This document shows positions 27,130 to 34,834 of a stretch of DNA of 64,000 bases, piece after piece; the stretch's first letter is position 1; the number at the start of each line of letters is the position of its first letter. The notes under the pieces were generated by a model. That model saw only the letters and a program-made list of their open reading frames with translations, was not told the DNA's origin and made no database searches. The stretch covers positions 3,658,001 to 3,722,000 of the forward strand of contig NZ_JACHJV010000001.1 of the NCBI RefSeq assembly GCF_014203855.1, read 5' to 3'. The position numbers were made by a program, and so were the translations under genes. The stretch comes from Kitasatospora kifunensis (GTDB lineage Bacteria > Actinomycetota > Actinomycetes > Streptomycetales > Streptomycetaceae).

Positions 27130-27624
27130 TTGGAGTTCGACGTCACCATCGAGATCCCGAAGGGCTCCCGCAACAAGTACGAGGTCGACCATGAGAGCGG
27201 TCGCCTTCGGCTGGACCGGATGCTCTTCACCTCGACCCGCTACCCGGCCGACTACGGCTTCGTCGAGGGCACTCTCGGCGAGGACGGCGACCCGCTGGAC
27301 GCGCTGGTCATCCTCGACGAGCCGACCTTCCCCGGCTGCCTGATCAAGTGCCGCGCGATCGGCATGTTCCAGATGACCGACGAGGCGGGCGGCGACGACA
27401 AGCTGCTCTGCGTCCCGGCCACCGACCCGCGCTGGGAGCACCTGCGGGACATCCACCACGTGTCGGAGTTCGACCGTCTGGAGATCCAGCACTTCTTCGA
27501 GGTCTACAAGGACCTGGAGCCCGGCAAGTCCGTCGAGGGCGCCGCCTGGGTCGGCCGGATCGAGGCCGAGGCCGAGATCACCGCCTCGATCAAGCGTCTG
27601 CAGGAGTCCGGCGACGCGCACTGA
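27130..27624 (+). CDS. ppa: Inorganic pyrophosphatase (family I)
   Basis: A 164-residue soluble pyrophosphatase that drives biosynthesis by hydrolysing PPi. It opens with [18 protein letters not shown], has the signature [10 protein letters not shown] with the metal-binding aspartates, and [25 protein letters not shown] (in part). The start is TTG 27130, with GGAGG 5 bases upstream; no ATG or GTG fits the conserved N-terminus. TACCTT (27114-27119) may be its -10 box. A very strong hairpin follows. Confidence 0.95.
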   Translation: MEFDVTIEIPKGSRNKYEVDHESGRLRLDRMLFTSTRYPADYGFVEGTLGEDGDPLDALVILDEPTFPGCLIKCRAIGMFQMTDEAGGDDKLLCVPATDPRWEHLRDIHHVSEFDRLEIQHFFEVYKDLEPGKSVEGAAWVGRIEAEAEITASIKRLQESGDAH

Positions 27625-27681
27625 GCCGGTCAGGTCGTTCTCGTTCTCGTTCTTTCGAGGCCCGCTGACGGCGACCGATCA

Positions 27682-27727
27682 CGAAGGCCGGGGTTGATGG
27701 ACAACAGTCCGTCAACCCCGGCCTTCG
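27682..27727. terminator. Strong bidirectional terminator between ppa and asparaginase
   Basis: CGAAGGCCGGGGTTGA (27682-27697) pairs perfectly with TCAACCCCGGCCTTCG (27712-27727). The loop itself contains GGAC-AACA-GTCC, so about 20 base pairs can form. It lies between convergent genes. Confidence 0.85.
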
Positions 27728-27749
27728 GCACATCAGGAGGCCCACCGGC

Positions 27750-28721
27750 TCAGATCACCGCGCGGATCTCGCCGACCACCGCACCGCCGCCGTGCAGCGG
27801 CGAGGAGCCGATCCGGGCCAGCGCCTCGGAGGCCTGCGCCGCGTCCGGCAGGCCGATCCGGCGCAGCACGGCGGCCAGCACCGGGCCGAGCGCCCGGCTC
27901 GCGCCGTCGTCGATCTTGAACGCCAGGGCCCGGCCGTCCGGCAGCGCCACCGCCTGGACCGCCTCGGCGCCCATCTTGGACAGCGCGCCGGGGATCGCCC
28001 GCATCAGCCAGGTGTCCGGTCGCCGGCTGCCGGCCACGTACTCGGGGTGGGCGCGCATCGCGTCGGCCACCCGACGCGGCGCGCTGCCCTCCTCGGCGCG
28101 CAGCAGCGCCCGGTAGCCGCGGGCCAGGCCCACCAGCGAGACGGCGTGCAGCGGCGCGCCGCAGCCGTCGGTGCCGGTCGCGGCTATCGCCTCGTCGGCG
28201 TGCTCGGCCAGCGCCTCCTGGGCCAGCAGCTGGATCGGGTGCTCGTGGTCCAGGTAGTTCGCGGTCGGCCAGTGGTTGGCCACGCTGGCGGCAAGCCAGG
28301 CGGCGTGCTTGCCGGAGCAGTTCATCAGCAGCGGCTCGCGGTGACCGCCGCCGGCCAGGTGCTGCTCGGCCTCCACCGGGTCCAGCGGCAGGTCCGGCGG
28401 GGTCCGCAGCGAGTCGGCGCTCAGGCCGGCGTCGGCCAGGATCCGCCGCACGCCGTCCAGGTGAAACGATTCTCCGGAGTGGCTGGCCGCGGCCAGGGCC
28501 AGCAGCTCGCCGTCGATCGACAGGCCGGCCCGAAGCGTGGCCACGGCCTGGAACGGCTTGTTGCAGGAGCGCGGGAAGATCGGCCGCTCGGGCTCGCCGA
28601 GGGCGAAGTCCACCGACCCGTCGGGGGCGAGGACGACCAGCGAGCCACGGTGGTGGCCCTCGGTGAAGCCGGAGCGCACGACCTCGGCGAGGACGGGCAG
28701 CTGGGCAGCGGAGTCAGGCAT
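27750..28721 (-). CDS. L-asparaginase of the Rhizobium etli (AsnA/ReAV) type
   Basis: A 323-residue protein of the asparaginase_II family (PF06089), unrelated to the E. coli enzymes. The catalytic Ser-Lys pair sits in RSCNKPFQA (SxxK). A second Cys/Lys pair is in NCSGKHAAW, and the zinc-binding cysteine is in TDGCGAPLHA. This matches the R. etli enzyme layout. It should hydrolyse asparagine to aspartate and ammonia in the cytosol. ATG 28721 (MPDSAAQ) has GGAAGG about 11 bases upstream. It is downstream of rsiG on the same strand, 63 bases apart. Confidence 0.85.
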   Translation of the reverse strand: MPDSAAQLPVLAEVVRSGFTEGHHRGSLVVLAPDGSVDFALGEPERPIFPRSCNKPFQAVATLRAGLSIDGELLALAAASHSGESFHLDGVRRILADAGLSADSLRTPPDLPLDPVEAEQHLAGGGHREPLLMNCSGKHAAWLAASVANHWPTANYLDHEHPIQLLAQEALAEHADEAIAATGTDGCGAPLHAVSLVGLARGYRALLRAEEGSAPRRVADAMRAHPEYVAGSRRPDTWLMRAIPGALSKMGAEAVQAVALPDGRALAFKIDDGASRALGPVLAAVLRRIGLPDAAQASEALARIGSSPLHGGGAVVGEIRAVI

Positions 28722-28784
28722 CGGGGTAGCGGCCTTCCGGGGCAGGTGAGGGTGGGACACCGGCCACACCGCACCCGCTGGGTC

Positions 28785-29372
28785 TCAGTCGGGCAGCAAA
28801 GGGCCGGCCAGCAGGTCATCGACCCGCGCTTCCCCTTCACGGTACCGCCGGGTGATCTCGGCGCTGCAGCCGTCCGCCGTGCGCTGCAGGAGCTGGCGGC
28901 GCCCCGAGACCTCGCGCTCGTGCGCGGTGAGCCGGTCCAGCGCGGCCAGCAGCTCGGCGCAGGCGTGCGCCGCCAGATCGGCCAACTGGACATCGCCCAT
29001 CAGGGCGTCGGCCTGCGCCTGGTACTGCTCGCCGCGCGGGGTGCCCAGGGTGACGTGCCGGGCGGACTGGCGCACGTTGGAGGGGGCGTCGGCCAGGATC
29101 TGCGGCAGTCGGTGCAGCAGCGTCTCGGCGCGCGGCGGGCGCGGCTGGCGGTCCAGGGTGCGGCGGTCCAGCTCGGCCCGCAGGATGTCCACCCGGCCCT
29201 GCAGCAGCCGACGCAGGTACGACAGGTCGGCCTCCTGCTCCAGGGCGTCGCGGCGCAGCGTGCGCAGCTCGTCCAGGCCCAATCCCGCGGTGTCCACCGC
29301 CGCCGGCTCCGCACCCGGTGCCTCGGACTCGCCGGGCACCCTGTTCGTCTCCATCACCCAACCACCTGCCAT
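28785..29372 (-). CDS. rsiG: Anti-sigma-WhiG factor RsiG, c-di-GMP-binding
   Basis: A 195-residue helical protein. It carries two copies of the RsiG c-di-GMP motif E(X)3S(X)2R(X)3Q(X)3D: EADLSYLRRLLQGRVD (47-62) and EREVSGRRQLLQRTAD (152-167). Each motif lies in a predicted helix, as in the antiparallel coiled coil that holds a c-di-GMP dimer. RsiG loaded with c-di-GMP sequesters the sporulation sigma factor WhiG, so the protein couples c-di-GMP to sporulation. The ATG at 29372 is chosen; ATG 29354 is possible and would give 189 residues. Confidence 0.93.
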   Translation of the reverse strand: MAGGWVMETNRVPGESEAPGAEPAAVDTAGLGLDELRTLRRDALEQEADLSYLRRLLQGRVDILRAELDRRTLDRQPRPPRAETLLHRLPQILADAPSNVRQSARHVTLGTPRGEQYQAQADALMGDVQLADLAAHACAELLAALDRLTAHEREVSGRRQLLQRTADGCSAEITRRYREGEARVDDLLAGPLLPD

Positions 29373-29706
29373 CGCTCTGGTCCCACCCTTGCCGCCCCTC
29401 ACCCCGTTGCACGCCCGGCGGCCCCCGTCGGTTCCCCGCGCCCCCGGGCGCCACCCACTCGGGCGAGCGCCATCGGCACGGGCGTGCGAATGGTACGAAC
29501 GGCCGTCCGCCCCCACCGGCCCGGCCGCCTGAGGCATCGTGCCATCCCACGCGGAAGCGCGCGGCGCGGATGCACCCGAACGGCCGCCTGGCGAACCCGC
29601 TCAGTGGAATGCCCCGACGGGCCTTCGCTCCGGGCGTGCGCTGGGCAGGGTCCGCACACCACCCGCGCGTTCGGTGCGCCTGTGCGCCGAGGGCACAATG
29701 GCCCGC
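29373..29706. other. Divergent intergenic region between rsiG and dtd
   Basis: No protein-like frame or strong hairpin is visible. CACAAT (29693-29698) is a plausible -10 box for a leaderless dtd. The rsiG promoter must lie in the left part, but I cannot assign boxes. Confidence 0.4.
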
Positions 29707-30141
29707 ATGCGAGCAGTGGTGCAGCGGGTGAGCGAGGCCGCCGTGACGGTGGCCGGGGAACAGGTCGGCGCGATCAGCGGGCCGGGGCTCTGCGTCCTGG
29801 TGGGGGTCACCCATCAGGACACCAAGGAGCAGGCGGCCCAACTGGCCCGCAAGCTGTGGACCTTGCGCCTGTTCCCCGGCGACGGGACGGAGCTCTCCTG
29901 CTCCGACCTGGCCGCGCCGCTGCTGGTGGTGAGCCAGTTCACCCTCTACGGCGACGCCCGCAAGGGCCGCCGCCCCACCTGGAACGCCGCCGCGCCCGGG
30001 CCGGTCGCCGAGCCGCTGGTGACCGAGGTGGTCGAGCAACTGCGCGCGCTGGGCGCCGTGGTGGCGACCGGCAGGTTCGGGGCGGACATGCAGGTCTCGC
30101 TGGTGAACGACGGACCGTTCACGGTGCTGGTGGAGGTGTAG
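29707..30141 (+). CDS. dtd: D-aminoacyl-tRNA deacylase
   Basis: A 144-residue DTD that removes D-amino acids (and glycine from tRNA-Ala) from charged tRNAs. It has the start [15 protein letters not shown], the active-site motif SQFTLYGD, and the Gly-cisPro loop within VNDGPFTV. The length is exactly typical. ATG 29707 has no Shine-Dalgarno and a -10-like CACAAT 8 bases upstream; ATG 29698 is an in-frame alternative. It converges on ygfZ with 9 bases between the stops. Confidence 0.95.
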   Translation: MRAVVQRVSEAAVTVAGEQVGAISGPGLCVLVGVTHQDTKEQAAQLARKLWTLRLFPGDGTELSCSDLAAPLLVVSQFTLYGDARKGRRPTWNAAAPGPVAEPLVTEVVEQLRALGAVVATGRFGADMQVSLVNDGPFTVLVEV

Positions 30142-30150
30142 CCACAGGCC

Positions 30151-31116
30151 CTACGGGGCGACCACGGCCTCCTGGGCCGCCGGCACGCCGCCCGCGCGCA
30201 GTTCGGCGTCGAGCGGGACGTTCCGCTTGACCAGCGCGAGCGCGATCGGGCCCAGCTCGTGGTGCCGGGCCGAGGAGGTCACGAAGCCCAGCGCCCGCCC
30301 TCCCTCGGACTCGGCGGCCAGGCGCACCTCGGCACCGTGCGGGGGCAGCACCTCCTCGGTGCCGTCCAGGTGCAGGAAGACCAACCGGCGCGGCGGCTTG
30401 CCCAGGTTGTGCACCCGGGCCACCGTCTCCTGGCCGCGGTAGCAGCCCTTGTTCAGGTGCACGGCCGTGCCCAGCCAGTCCACCTCGTGCGGGATGGTGC
30501 GGTGGTCGGTCTCGAAGCCCAGCCGCGGGCGGTGCGCCTCGATCCGCAGCGCCTCGTACGCCCAGATTCCGGCCGGGCTGCCGAACTCCTCGACCTGCTT
30601 GGCCAGTTCGGCGCGCGGCAGGAACAGGTCACGTCCGTAGGGCAGTTCCCGTACCGCCACGGCCCCCGCGGCCTCGGCGCTCGCGCCGGCCGGCAGGTGG
30701 ACCACGGCGAACTCCGCTGTGGCGTCGGCGATCTCGACCCGGTACATGAACTTCATGCGCTCCAGGTACTCGATCAACGCCGTCTGGGTACCGGGCTCGA
30801 CGTGCGCCCAACTGGTGGTGCCGTCGTCGACCAGGTAGAGGGCGTGCTCGACGTGCCCGTGCGGGGAGAGGATCAGCGCCTCGGTGGCCTGCCCCGGCGG
30901 CAACTCGCTGACGTGCTGGGTGAGCAGCAGGTGCAACCAGGCGAGCCGGTCGGGGCCGGTCACGGTGACCACCCCGCGGTGCGACAGGTCGGTGTAGGCC
31001 CGACCCGCCGCCAGTTCGCGCTGCTCGCGGAAGAGGTCGCCGTAGTGGGCCGCGACGCCCTCGTCGGCTCCCTCGGCGGGGACGGCTCCGGGCAGGGACA
31101 GCAGCGGGCTCTTCAT
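30151..31116 (-). CDS. ygfZ: Folate-binding protein YgfZ (iron-sulfur cluster maintenance)
   Basis: A 321-residue GcvT-like protein. The family signature KGCYRGQE (K-G-C-Y-x-G-Q-E) is intact, with DRLAWLHLLLTQHVSELPPG and WAYEALRIEAHRPRLGFET around it. YgfZ binds folate and supports assembly or repair of certain Fe-S enzymes. ATG 31116 has TAAGCT 7 bases upstream and no Shine-Dalgarno, suggesting a leaderless message. It lies 10 bases after the nur stop on the same strand. Confidence 0.93.
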   Translation of the reverse strand: MKSPLLSLPGAVPAEGADEGVAAHYGDLFREQRELAAGRAYTDLSHRGVVTVTGPDRLAWLHLLLTQHVSELPPGQATEALILSPHGHVEHALYLVDDGTTSWAHVEPGTQTALIEYLERMKFMYRVEIADATAEFAVVHLPAGASAEAAGAVAVRELPYGRDLFLPRAELAKQVEEFGSPAGIWAYEALRIEAHRPRLGFETDHRTIPHEVDWLGTAVHLNKGCYRGQETVARVHNLGKPPRRLVFLHLDGTEEVLPPHGAEVRLAAESEGGRALGFVTSSARHHELGPIALALVKRNVPLDAELRAGGVPAAQEAVVAP

Positions 31117-31126
31117 GTCGGCCAGC

Positions 31127-31582
31127 TTACGACTGTGCCGCGGCCAGCCGAGCGGTGCAGTCGGCGCAGCGGCCGAAGATGGCGAAGTGCTTGAGGTCGG
31201 TGTCGAAGCCGTGCTGGGTGCGCAGGCTGTCGATCAGCGGCGTGGCGATCGCGGTGTCGGTCTCGGTCACCGCGCCGCAGTCCCGGCAGACCAGGTGCAG
31301 GTGGTGGTGCCGGTCGGCCAGGTGGTAGGTCGGCGCGCCGTGGCCCAGGTGGGCGTGCGAGACCAGGCCCAGTTCCTCCAGCAGCTCCAGCGTCCGGTAG
31401 ACGGTGGAGATGTTGACCCCGCTGGCGGTGCGCCGGACCTGGGCCAGGATCTCGTCCGGGGTGGCGTGGTCGAGCGTGTCCACCGCCTCCAGCACCAGCT
31501 GGCGCTGGGGAGTGAGGCGGTAGCCGCGCTCGCGCAGGTCGCTCTTCCAGTCGCTGGAGGCGGCCGCTCCGTCGTTCACCAC
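31127..31582 (-). CDS. nur: Nickel uptake regulator Nur (Fur family)
   Basis: A 151-residue Fur-family repressor. The recognition helix is in GVNISTVYRTLELLEELG. Two CxxC pairs (C99/C102 and C139/C142) suit the structural zinc. The ligands reported for S. coelicolor Nur are all present with a shift of six: M-site His76, His78 and His132, and Ni-site His39, His92, His94 and His96. Nur blocks nickel-uptake genes and sodF when nickel is present. The start is GTG 31582 or the adjacent GTG 31579. The full ligand match separates it from Zur and FurA types. Confidence 0.88.
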   Translation of the reverse strand: MVNDGAAASSDWKSDLRERGYRLTPQRQLVLEAVDTLDHATPDEILAQVRRTASGVNISTVYRTLELLEELGLVSHAHLGHGAPTYHLADRHHHLHLVCRDCGAVTETDTAIATPLIDSLRTQHGFDTDLKHFAIFGRCADCTARLAAAQS

Positions 31583-31667
31583 GCTGCTCTACCTGCCCTG
31601 CTCGCCGGCCGTGCCCGAACCGCGGGCCGTGCCGACCAGTGTAGGGACCGGGGCCCGGTCGAGCGGC

Positions 31668-32270
31668 TCAGCGGAAGAAGGCGATTCCGTCGTCCGGCAG
31701 GTCGTTGATGTCCTTGATCAGCTGGGCCGGGCTGAGCACCTTCTTCAGCTGCGCGGACATGTACGGGCGCAGCGGCACCTCGGGGGCGGCCTTCTCGCCG
31801 ACCCAGAGCAGCTCGTCGTTGACGAAGCCGTAGAGCCGCTTGCCACCGCTGTAGGGGGCCGAGCCCTCGATCCGGGCGACCGCGTCGGTGGCCACGTTGA
31901 TCTGCGGCTTGCCGTCGGCCAGCTCGCCGTACCAGACCTCGACGGTGCCGTCGTCGCGGACCATGGAGATCTCCACGCCGCGCACGCCGCTGGTGCCGTG
32001 CTGGTTGCTGGTGATGCGCCAGAAGGCGTGCTCGTTCTCCAGCGGGCTGACCTTCTCGCCCTCGGCGTTCAGCACCCAGGTACGGGAGCGGAACTCCAGG
32101 AACGGCCGGCCGTCGTGCCGGAAGACGACCTCCTGGCCGAAGTTGCACTTCTCGCTGCCCGGGCCCCCTTCTCCAGGTAGAGGGGCATAGACACCCGCGC
32201 CCTCCCAGGTACCGAGGAGGAAGGCCAGCGGAACGACGTCCTTGTGGAGGTCAGAGGGGATCTCGATCAT
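31668..32270 (-). CDS. Nitrobindin/FABP-like heme protein (DUF1794)
   Basis: A 200-residue beta-barrel protein. The N-terminal signature GTWEGAG (GxWxGxG) and the segment FRHDGRPFLEFRSRTWVL, with a conserved C-terminal part, are those of nitrobindins. These bind heme and isomerise peroxynitrite to nitrate. The proximal histidine lies in the C-terminal part of the family and cannot be fixed by eye here. It is upstream of nur on the same strand, 85 bases apart. Confidence 0.83.
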   Translation of the reverse strand: MIEIPSDLHKDVVPLAFLLGTWEGAGVYAPLPGEGGPGSEKCNFGQEVVFRHDGRPFLEFRSRTWVLNAEGEKVSPLENEHAFWRITSNQHGTSGVRGVEISMVRDDGTVEVWYGELADGKPQINVATDAVARIEGSAPYSGGKRLYGFVNDELLWVGEKAAPEVPLRPYMSAQLKKVLSPAQLIKDINDLPDDGIAFFR

Positions 32271-32322
32271 GGTCCTGTATCGCAGTCGTCGGCGGTGGGC
32301 TCCCCCTACGGTACGGGAGAGG

Positions 32323-32430
32323 TCAGCGCTGGCCCTGGTACAGCTTCGAGACGGAGAAGATGGCGAACCAGACGATCACGACGGCCATGATGCCGAGCAG
32401 GCAGTCGAAGAAAAGCTCGAGACCACTCAC
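32323..32430 (-). CDS. 35-residue single-pass membrane protein
   Basis: A tiny reading frame starting at GTG 32430 with GGGAG 8 bases upstream. The protein starts MSGLELFFDCLLGIMAVV. It has one hydrophobic helix (about 7-27) and a short basic tail (SKLYQGQR). The clear ribosome-binding site, the membrane-helix composition and its place between the nitrobindin gene and a divergent promoter argue for a real gene. Function is unknown. Confidence 0.65.
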   Translation of the reverse strand: MSGLELFFDCLLGIMAVVIVWFAIFSVSKLYQGQR

Positions 32431-32543
32431 GGTGGGGCTCCCGGTGCGGTGATGGCGGACAGGAAGATGACGGCGCGAGTCTATCCGGCAGGACAGCGCG
32501 GCTCGCGGTGAGGGCCGCCACACACGCGGTATCGCGCCGCCCA

Positions 32544-32578
32544 AGAGGGTCCGCCAGCCCCCTGCTGGCGGACCCTCT
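32544..32578. promoter_or_regulatory. Perfect 15-bp inverted repeat just upstream of the DsrE gene
   Basis: AGAGGGTCCGCCAGC (32544-32558), 5-base loop, GCTGGCGGACCCTCT (32564-32578). The right arm touches the probable -10 box TACGCT (32578-32583) of the leaderless DsrE gene. Both flanking genes point away from it, so it ends neither of their transcripts. An operator or an unassigned terminator are both possible. Confidence 0.5.
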
Positions 32579-32589
32579 ACGCTGACGGA

Positions 32590-32952
32590 ATGTCGAAGAA
32601 GCTGGTCATCAAGGTCACCGCCGGAGCCGACGCGCCCGAGCGGTGCTCGCAGGCGTTCACGGTGGCCGCCGTCGCGGTCGCCAGCGGCGTACCGGTCTCG
32701 CTCTGGCTGACCGGGGAGTCCTCCTGGTTCGCGCTGCCGGGCCGGGCGGCCGAGTTCGAGCTGCCGCACGCCGCGCCGCTGCCCGACCTGCTGGAGTCGA
32801 TCCTGGCGGCAGGCACGGTGACGCTCTGCACCCAGTGCGCGGTGCGGCGCGGCATCGAGCAGGCCGACACGCTTGCGGGTGTCCGGATCGCGGGCGCCCA
32901 GGTCTTCGTCAGTGAGATCATGGCCGACGGCGTCCAGGCCCTGGTCTACTGA
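32590..32952 (+). CDS. DsrE/DsrF-like small protein with CxxC
   Basis: A 120-residue protein with an alpha/beta fold like the DsrE/F/H sulfur-relay family. It starts MSKKLVIKVTAGADAPERC. A central strand-helix, VSLWLTGESSWFAL, is followed by a CTQC motif (CxxC) that could carry a thiol or persulfide. It lies near the rhodanese genes, which fits sulfur handling, but no DsrE partner genes are present. The ATG has no Shine-Dalgarno; TACGCT is 6 bases upstream (leaderless). Confidence 0.75.
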   Translation: MSKKLVIKVTAGADAPERCSQAFTVAAVAVASGVPVSLWLTGESSWFALPGRAAEFELPHAAPLPDLLESILAAGTVTLCTQCAVRRGIEQADTLAGVRIAGAQVFVSEIMADGVQALVY

Positions 32953-32989
32953 GGCGCCTGGTCCACCGGGGCTGACGCCCTCAGGTGCC

Positions 32990-33283
32990 CTACGGCCCGT
33001 CCCGCCGGTCCTGGTCGGGCGTCCGGTGATCGGGCTTGTCGCGATCGTGCCCGGGCTCGTCCCAGCGGGGGTCGTCCCAGCGCGGGTCCTGCCACCAGTC
33101 GTCCTGGGGATCGCGCTTGTTGGCGACGATCGCGGCCAGCGGCGGGATCACCATGGCGACCAGGCACATGCCGATCGCCGCGCCCACCGAGAAGAACCGC
33201 ACCACTCCCCAGGCGAGGACGAAGAGCCCGATGCAGACGCCCATCGCGCCGAAGTAGTAGACGTGCCTACGCCGCTGCTGCAC
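32990..33283 (-). CDS. Small two-helix membrane protein, DUF3099-like
   Basis: A 97-residue protein. Two hydrophobic helices (about 10-30 and 33-53) are followed by a highly charged Asp/Arg/Trp-rich cytosolic tail (DPQDDWWQDPRWDDPRWDEP). The layout with FVLAW and a conserved AN after the second helix resembles DUF3099. GTG 33283 has TACCGT 7 bases upstream and no Shine-Dalgarno. Function is unknown. Confidence 0.7.
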   Translation of the reverse strand: MQQRRRHVYYFGAMGVCIGLFVLAWGVVRFFSVGAAIGMCLVAMVIPPLAAIVANKRDPQDDWWQDPRWDDPRWDEPGHDRDKPDHRTPDQDRRDGP

Positions 33284-33309
33284 AACTCCAACGGTAGCCC
33301 GCGAACGCG

Positions 33310-33341
33310 CCTGGAGCCCCCGTCGGGACGGGAGCTCCAGG
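33310..33341 (-). terminator. Hairpin terminator after the DUF1416 gene
   Basis: CCTGGAGCCCCCGTC (33310-33324) pairs with GACGGGAGCTCCAGG (33327-33341), 14 of 15 positions. It lies about 45 bases after the stop of the rhodanese-DUF1416 unit. Confidence 0.65.
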
Positions 33342-33386
33342 TGCGCACCGCTACATCTTCACGCGTCTATATCTCCACGCGGTGGA

Positions 33387-33677
33387 TCAGACCGTGATCG
33401 GGACCTCGGTCAGGGCGCCCTGGGAGGCGACCACCTTGCGGTCCACGGTCGCACCGGGGACCAGGGCACGCACGGTCCAGCTGCCGGGGGCCGCGAAGAA
33501 GCGGAACTGCCCGGTGGCCGAGGTGGGCACCTCGGCGGTGAACTCGCCGCCGTCGTTCAGCAGCCGCACGTAGCCGCTGACCGGCTCGCCGTCGCGGGTC
33601 ACCGAACCCTGGATGATCGTCTCGTTCGCCACGTCAACTCCTGCCAGGTCCGGCCCGCCGGCCTTCGCACCACACAT
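33387..33677 (-). CDS. DUF1416 protein partnered with the rhodanese
   Basis: A 96-residue beta-sandwich-like protein. It starts MCGAKAGGPDLAG and contains QGSVTRDGEPVSGYVRLLN and GQFRFFAAPGSWTVRALVPG. DUF1416 genes almost always follow a thiosulfate sulfurtransferase gene in actinobacteria. The N-terminal cysteine is a family feature. ATG 33677 has AAGGAG 9 bases upstream. It follows the rhodanese stop by 40 bases, so the two should be co-transcribed. Its biochemical role is not known. Confidence 0.88.
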   Translation of the reverse strand: MCGAKAGGPDLAGVDVANETIIQGSVTRDGEPVSGYVRLLNDGGEFTAEVPTSATGQFRFFAAPGSWTVRALVPGATVDRKVVASQGALTEVPITV

Positions 33678-33717
33678 GTCGTCAGTCTCCTTGTTGCTCG
33701 GTTAGGGCGCGGTGCGC

Positions 33718-34557
33718 TCAGGCGCCGAGCTCGATCGGCACGCCCACCAGGCTGCCGTACTCGGTCCACGAACCGTCGTAGTTGCGGACGTTCTGCTGGC
33801 CGAGCAGCTGGTGCAGCACGAACCAGGTGAGCGCGGAGCGCTCGCCGATCCGGCAGTAGGCGATGGTGTCCTTGGACAGGTCCACGCCCTCCTGCGCGTA
33901 GAGCGCGCGCAGCTCGTCGTCGGACTTGAAGGTGCCGTCGTCGTTGGCGTTCTTCGACCACGGGATGTTGCGGGCGCTGGGCACGTGGCCGGGACGCTGC
34001 GACTGCTCCTGCGGCAGGTGGGCCGGGGCGAGCAGGCGGCCGGAGAACTCGTCGGGCGAGCGCACGTCGACCAGGTTGGCGGTGCCGATCGCGGCCACCA
34101 CGTCATCGCGGAAGGCGCGGATCGCGGTGTTCTGGGCCTTGGCCTTGTACTGGGTGGCCGGGCGGCTGGGGACCTCGGCGCCGTCGACCAGGTCGCGGGA
34201 GTCCAGCTCCCACTTCTTGCGGCCGCCGTCCAGCAGGCGGACATCGCCGTGGCCGTACAGCTTGAAGTACCAGAAGGCGTACGAGGCGAACCAGTTGTTG
34301 TTGCCGCCGTAGAGCACCACGGTGTCATCGTTGGCGATGCCCTTGGCGCTGAGCAGCGCCTCGAAGCCGGCCTGGTCGATGAAGTCGCGGCGGACCGGGT
34401 CCTGGAGGTCCTTCTTCCAGTCGATCCGGACGGCGTTCTTGATGTGGTTCTTGTCGTACGCGGAGGTGTCCTCGTCGACCTCGACCAGGACGACCTTGGC
34501 GTCGTCCAGGTGGGCCTGGACCCAGTCAGCGTCGACCAGGACGTCGCTGCGGCTCAT
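33718..34557 (-). CDS. Thiosulfate sulfurtransferase (two-domain rhodanese, CysA/SseA-type)
   Basis: A 279-residue tandem rhodanese. The N-terminal domain is structural (VVLYGGNNNWFASYAFWYFK). The C-terminal domain has the persulfide-forming cysteine in YCRIGERSALTW, with the preceding LVDVRSPDEFSG. It moves sulfane sulfur from thiosulfate to an acceptor. ATG 34557 has GGAG upstream; ATG 34572 (METEI) is also in frame. The 277-base leader and a cysteine-rich leader peptide upstream suggest control by cysteine supply. Confidence 0.92.
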   Translation of the reverse strand: MSRSDVLVDADWVQAHLDDAKVVLVEVDEDTSAYDKNHIKNAVRIDWKKDLQDPVRRDFIDQAGFEALLSAKGIANDDTVVLYGGNNNWFASYAFWYFKLYGHGDVRLLDGGRKKWELDSRDLVDGAEVPSRPATQYKAKAQNTAIRAFRDDVVAAIGTANLVDVRSPDEFSGRLLAPAHLPQEQSQRPGHVPSARNIPWSKNANDDGTFKSDDELRALYAQEGVDLSKDTIAYCRIGERSALTWFVLHQLLGQQNVRNYDGSWTEYGSLVGVPIELGA

Positions 34558-34650
34558 GATTTCTGTCTCCATCCGGGGGCGGTTGGCGGAAGGTGAGGTG
34601 CCGGGCGGGCCCACTGCGGACTTCCGGGCCACTGGTCCGGGGAGTCGATT

Positions 34651-34680
34651 TCCGAAGATGTCCGAAAATCTGTCCGGATA
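34651..34680. repeat. Three short direct repeats (TCCGAA/TCCGGA) in the rhodanese leader
   Basis: TCCGAAGATG (34651-34660), TCCGAAAATC (34661-34670) and TCCGGATA (34673-34680) lie in near-helical phase between the leader peptide and the rhodanese start. This AT-richer block could be a regulator site or part of an attenuator. Confidence 0.4.
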
Positions 34681-34834
34681 GTGGGATGAAGCGGAGTTGC
34701 AGCCCCCGGCCGACAGCTGGGGGGTGGGGCGCCGCGAGGCGGGCTTTCGAGAGGTGACCGCAGGCGGGAAGTGCCTGGTCAGGCCGGAAGAGCGGGCGTG
34801 GCAGCAGATCGATTCTGCCGGAGCAGGCTGCCGA

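Noticed and set aside
32452..32511. 19-codon rightward frame before the 15-bp hairpin
   Set aside because: No ribosome-binding site and no recognisable feature; too short to claim, though an unknown transcript there would explain the hairpin.
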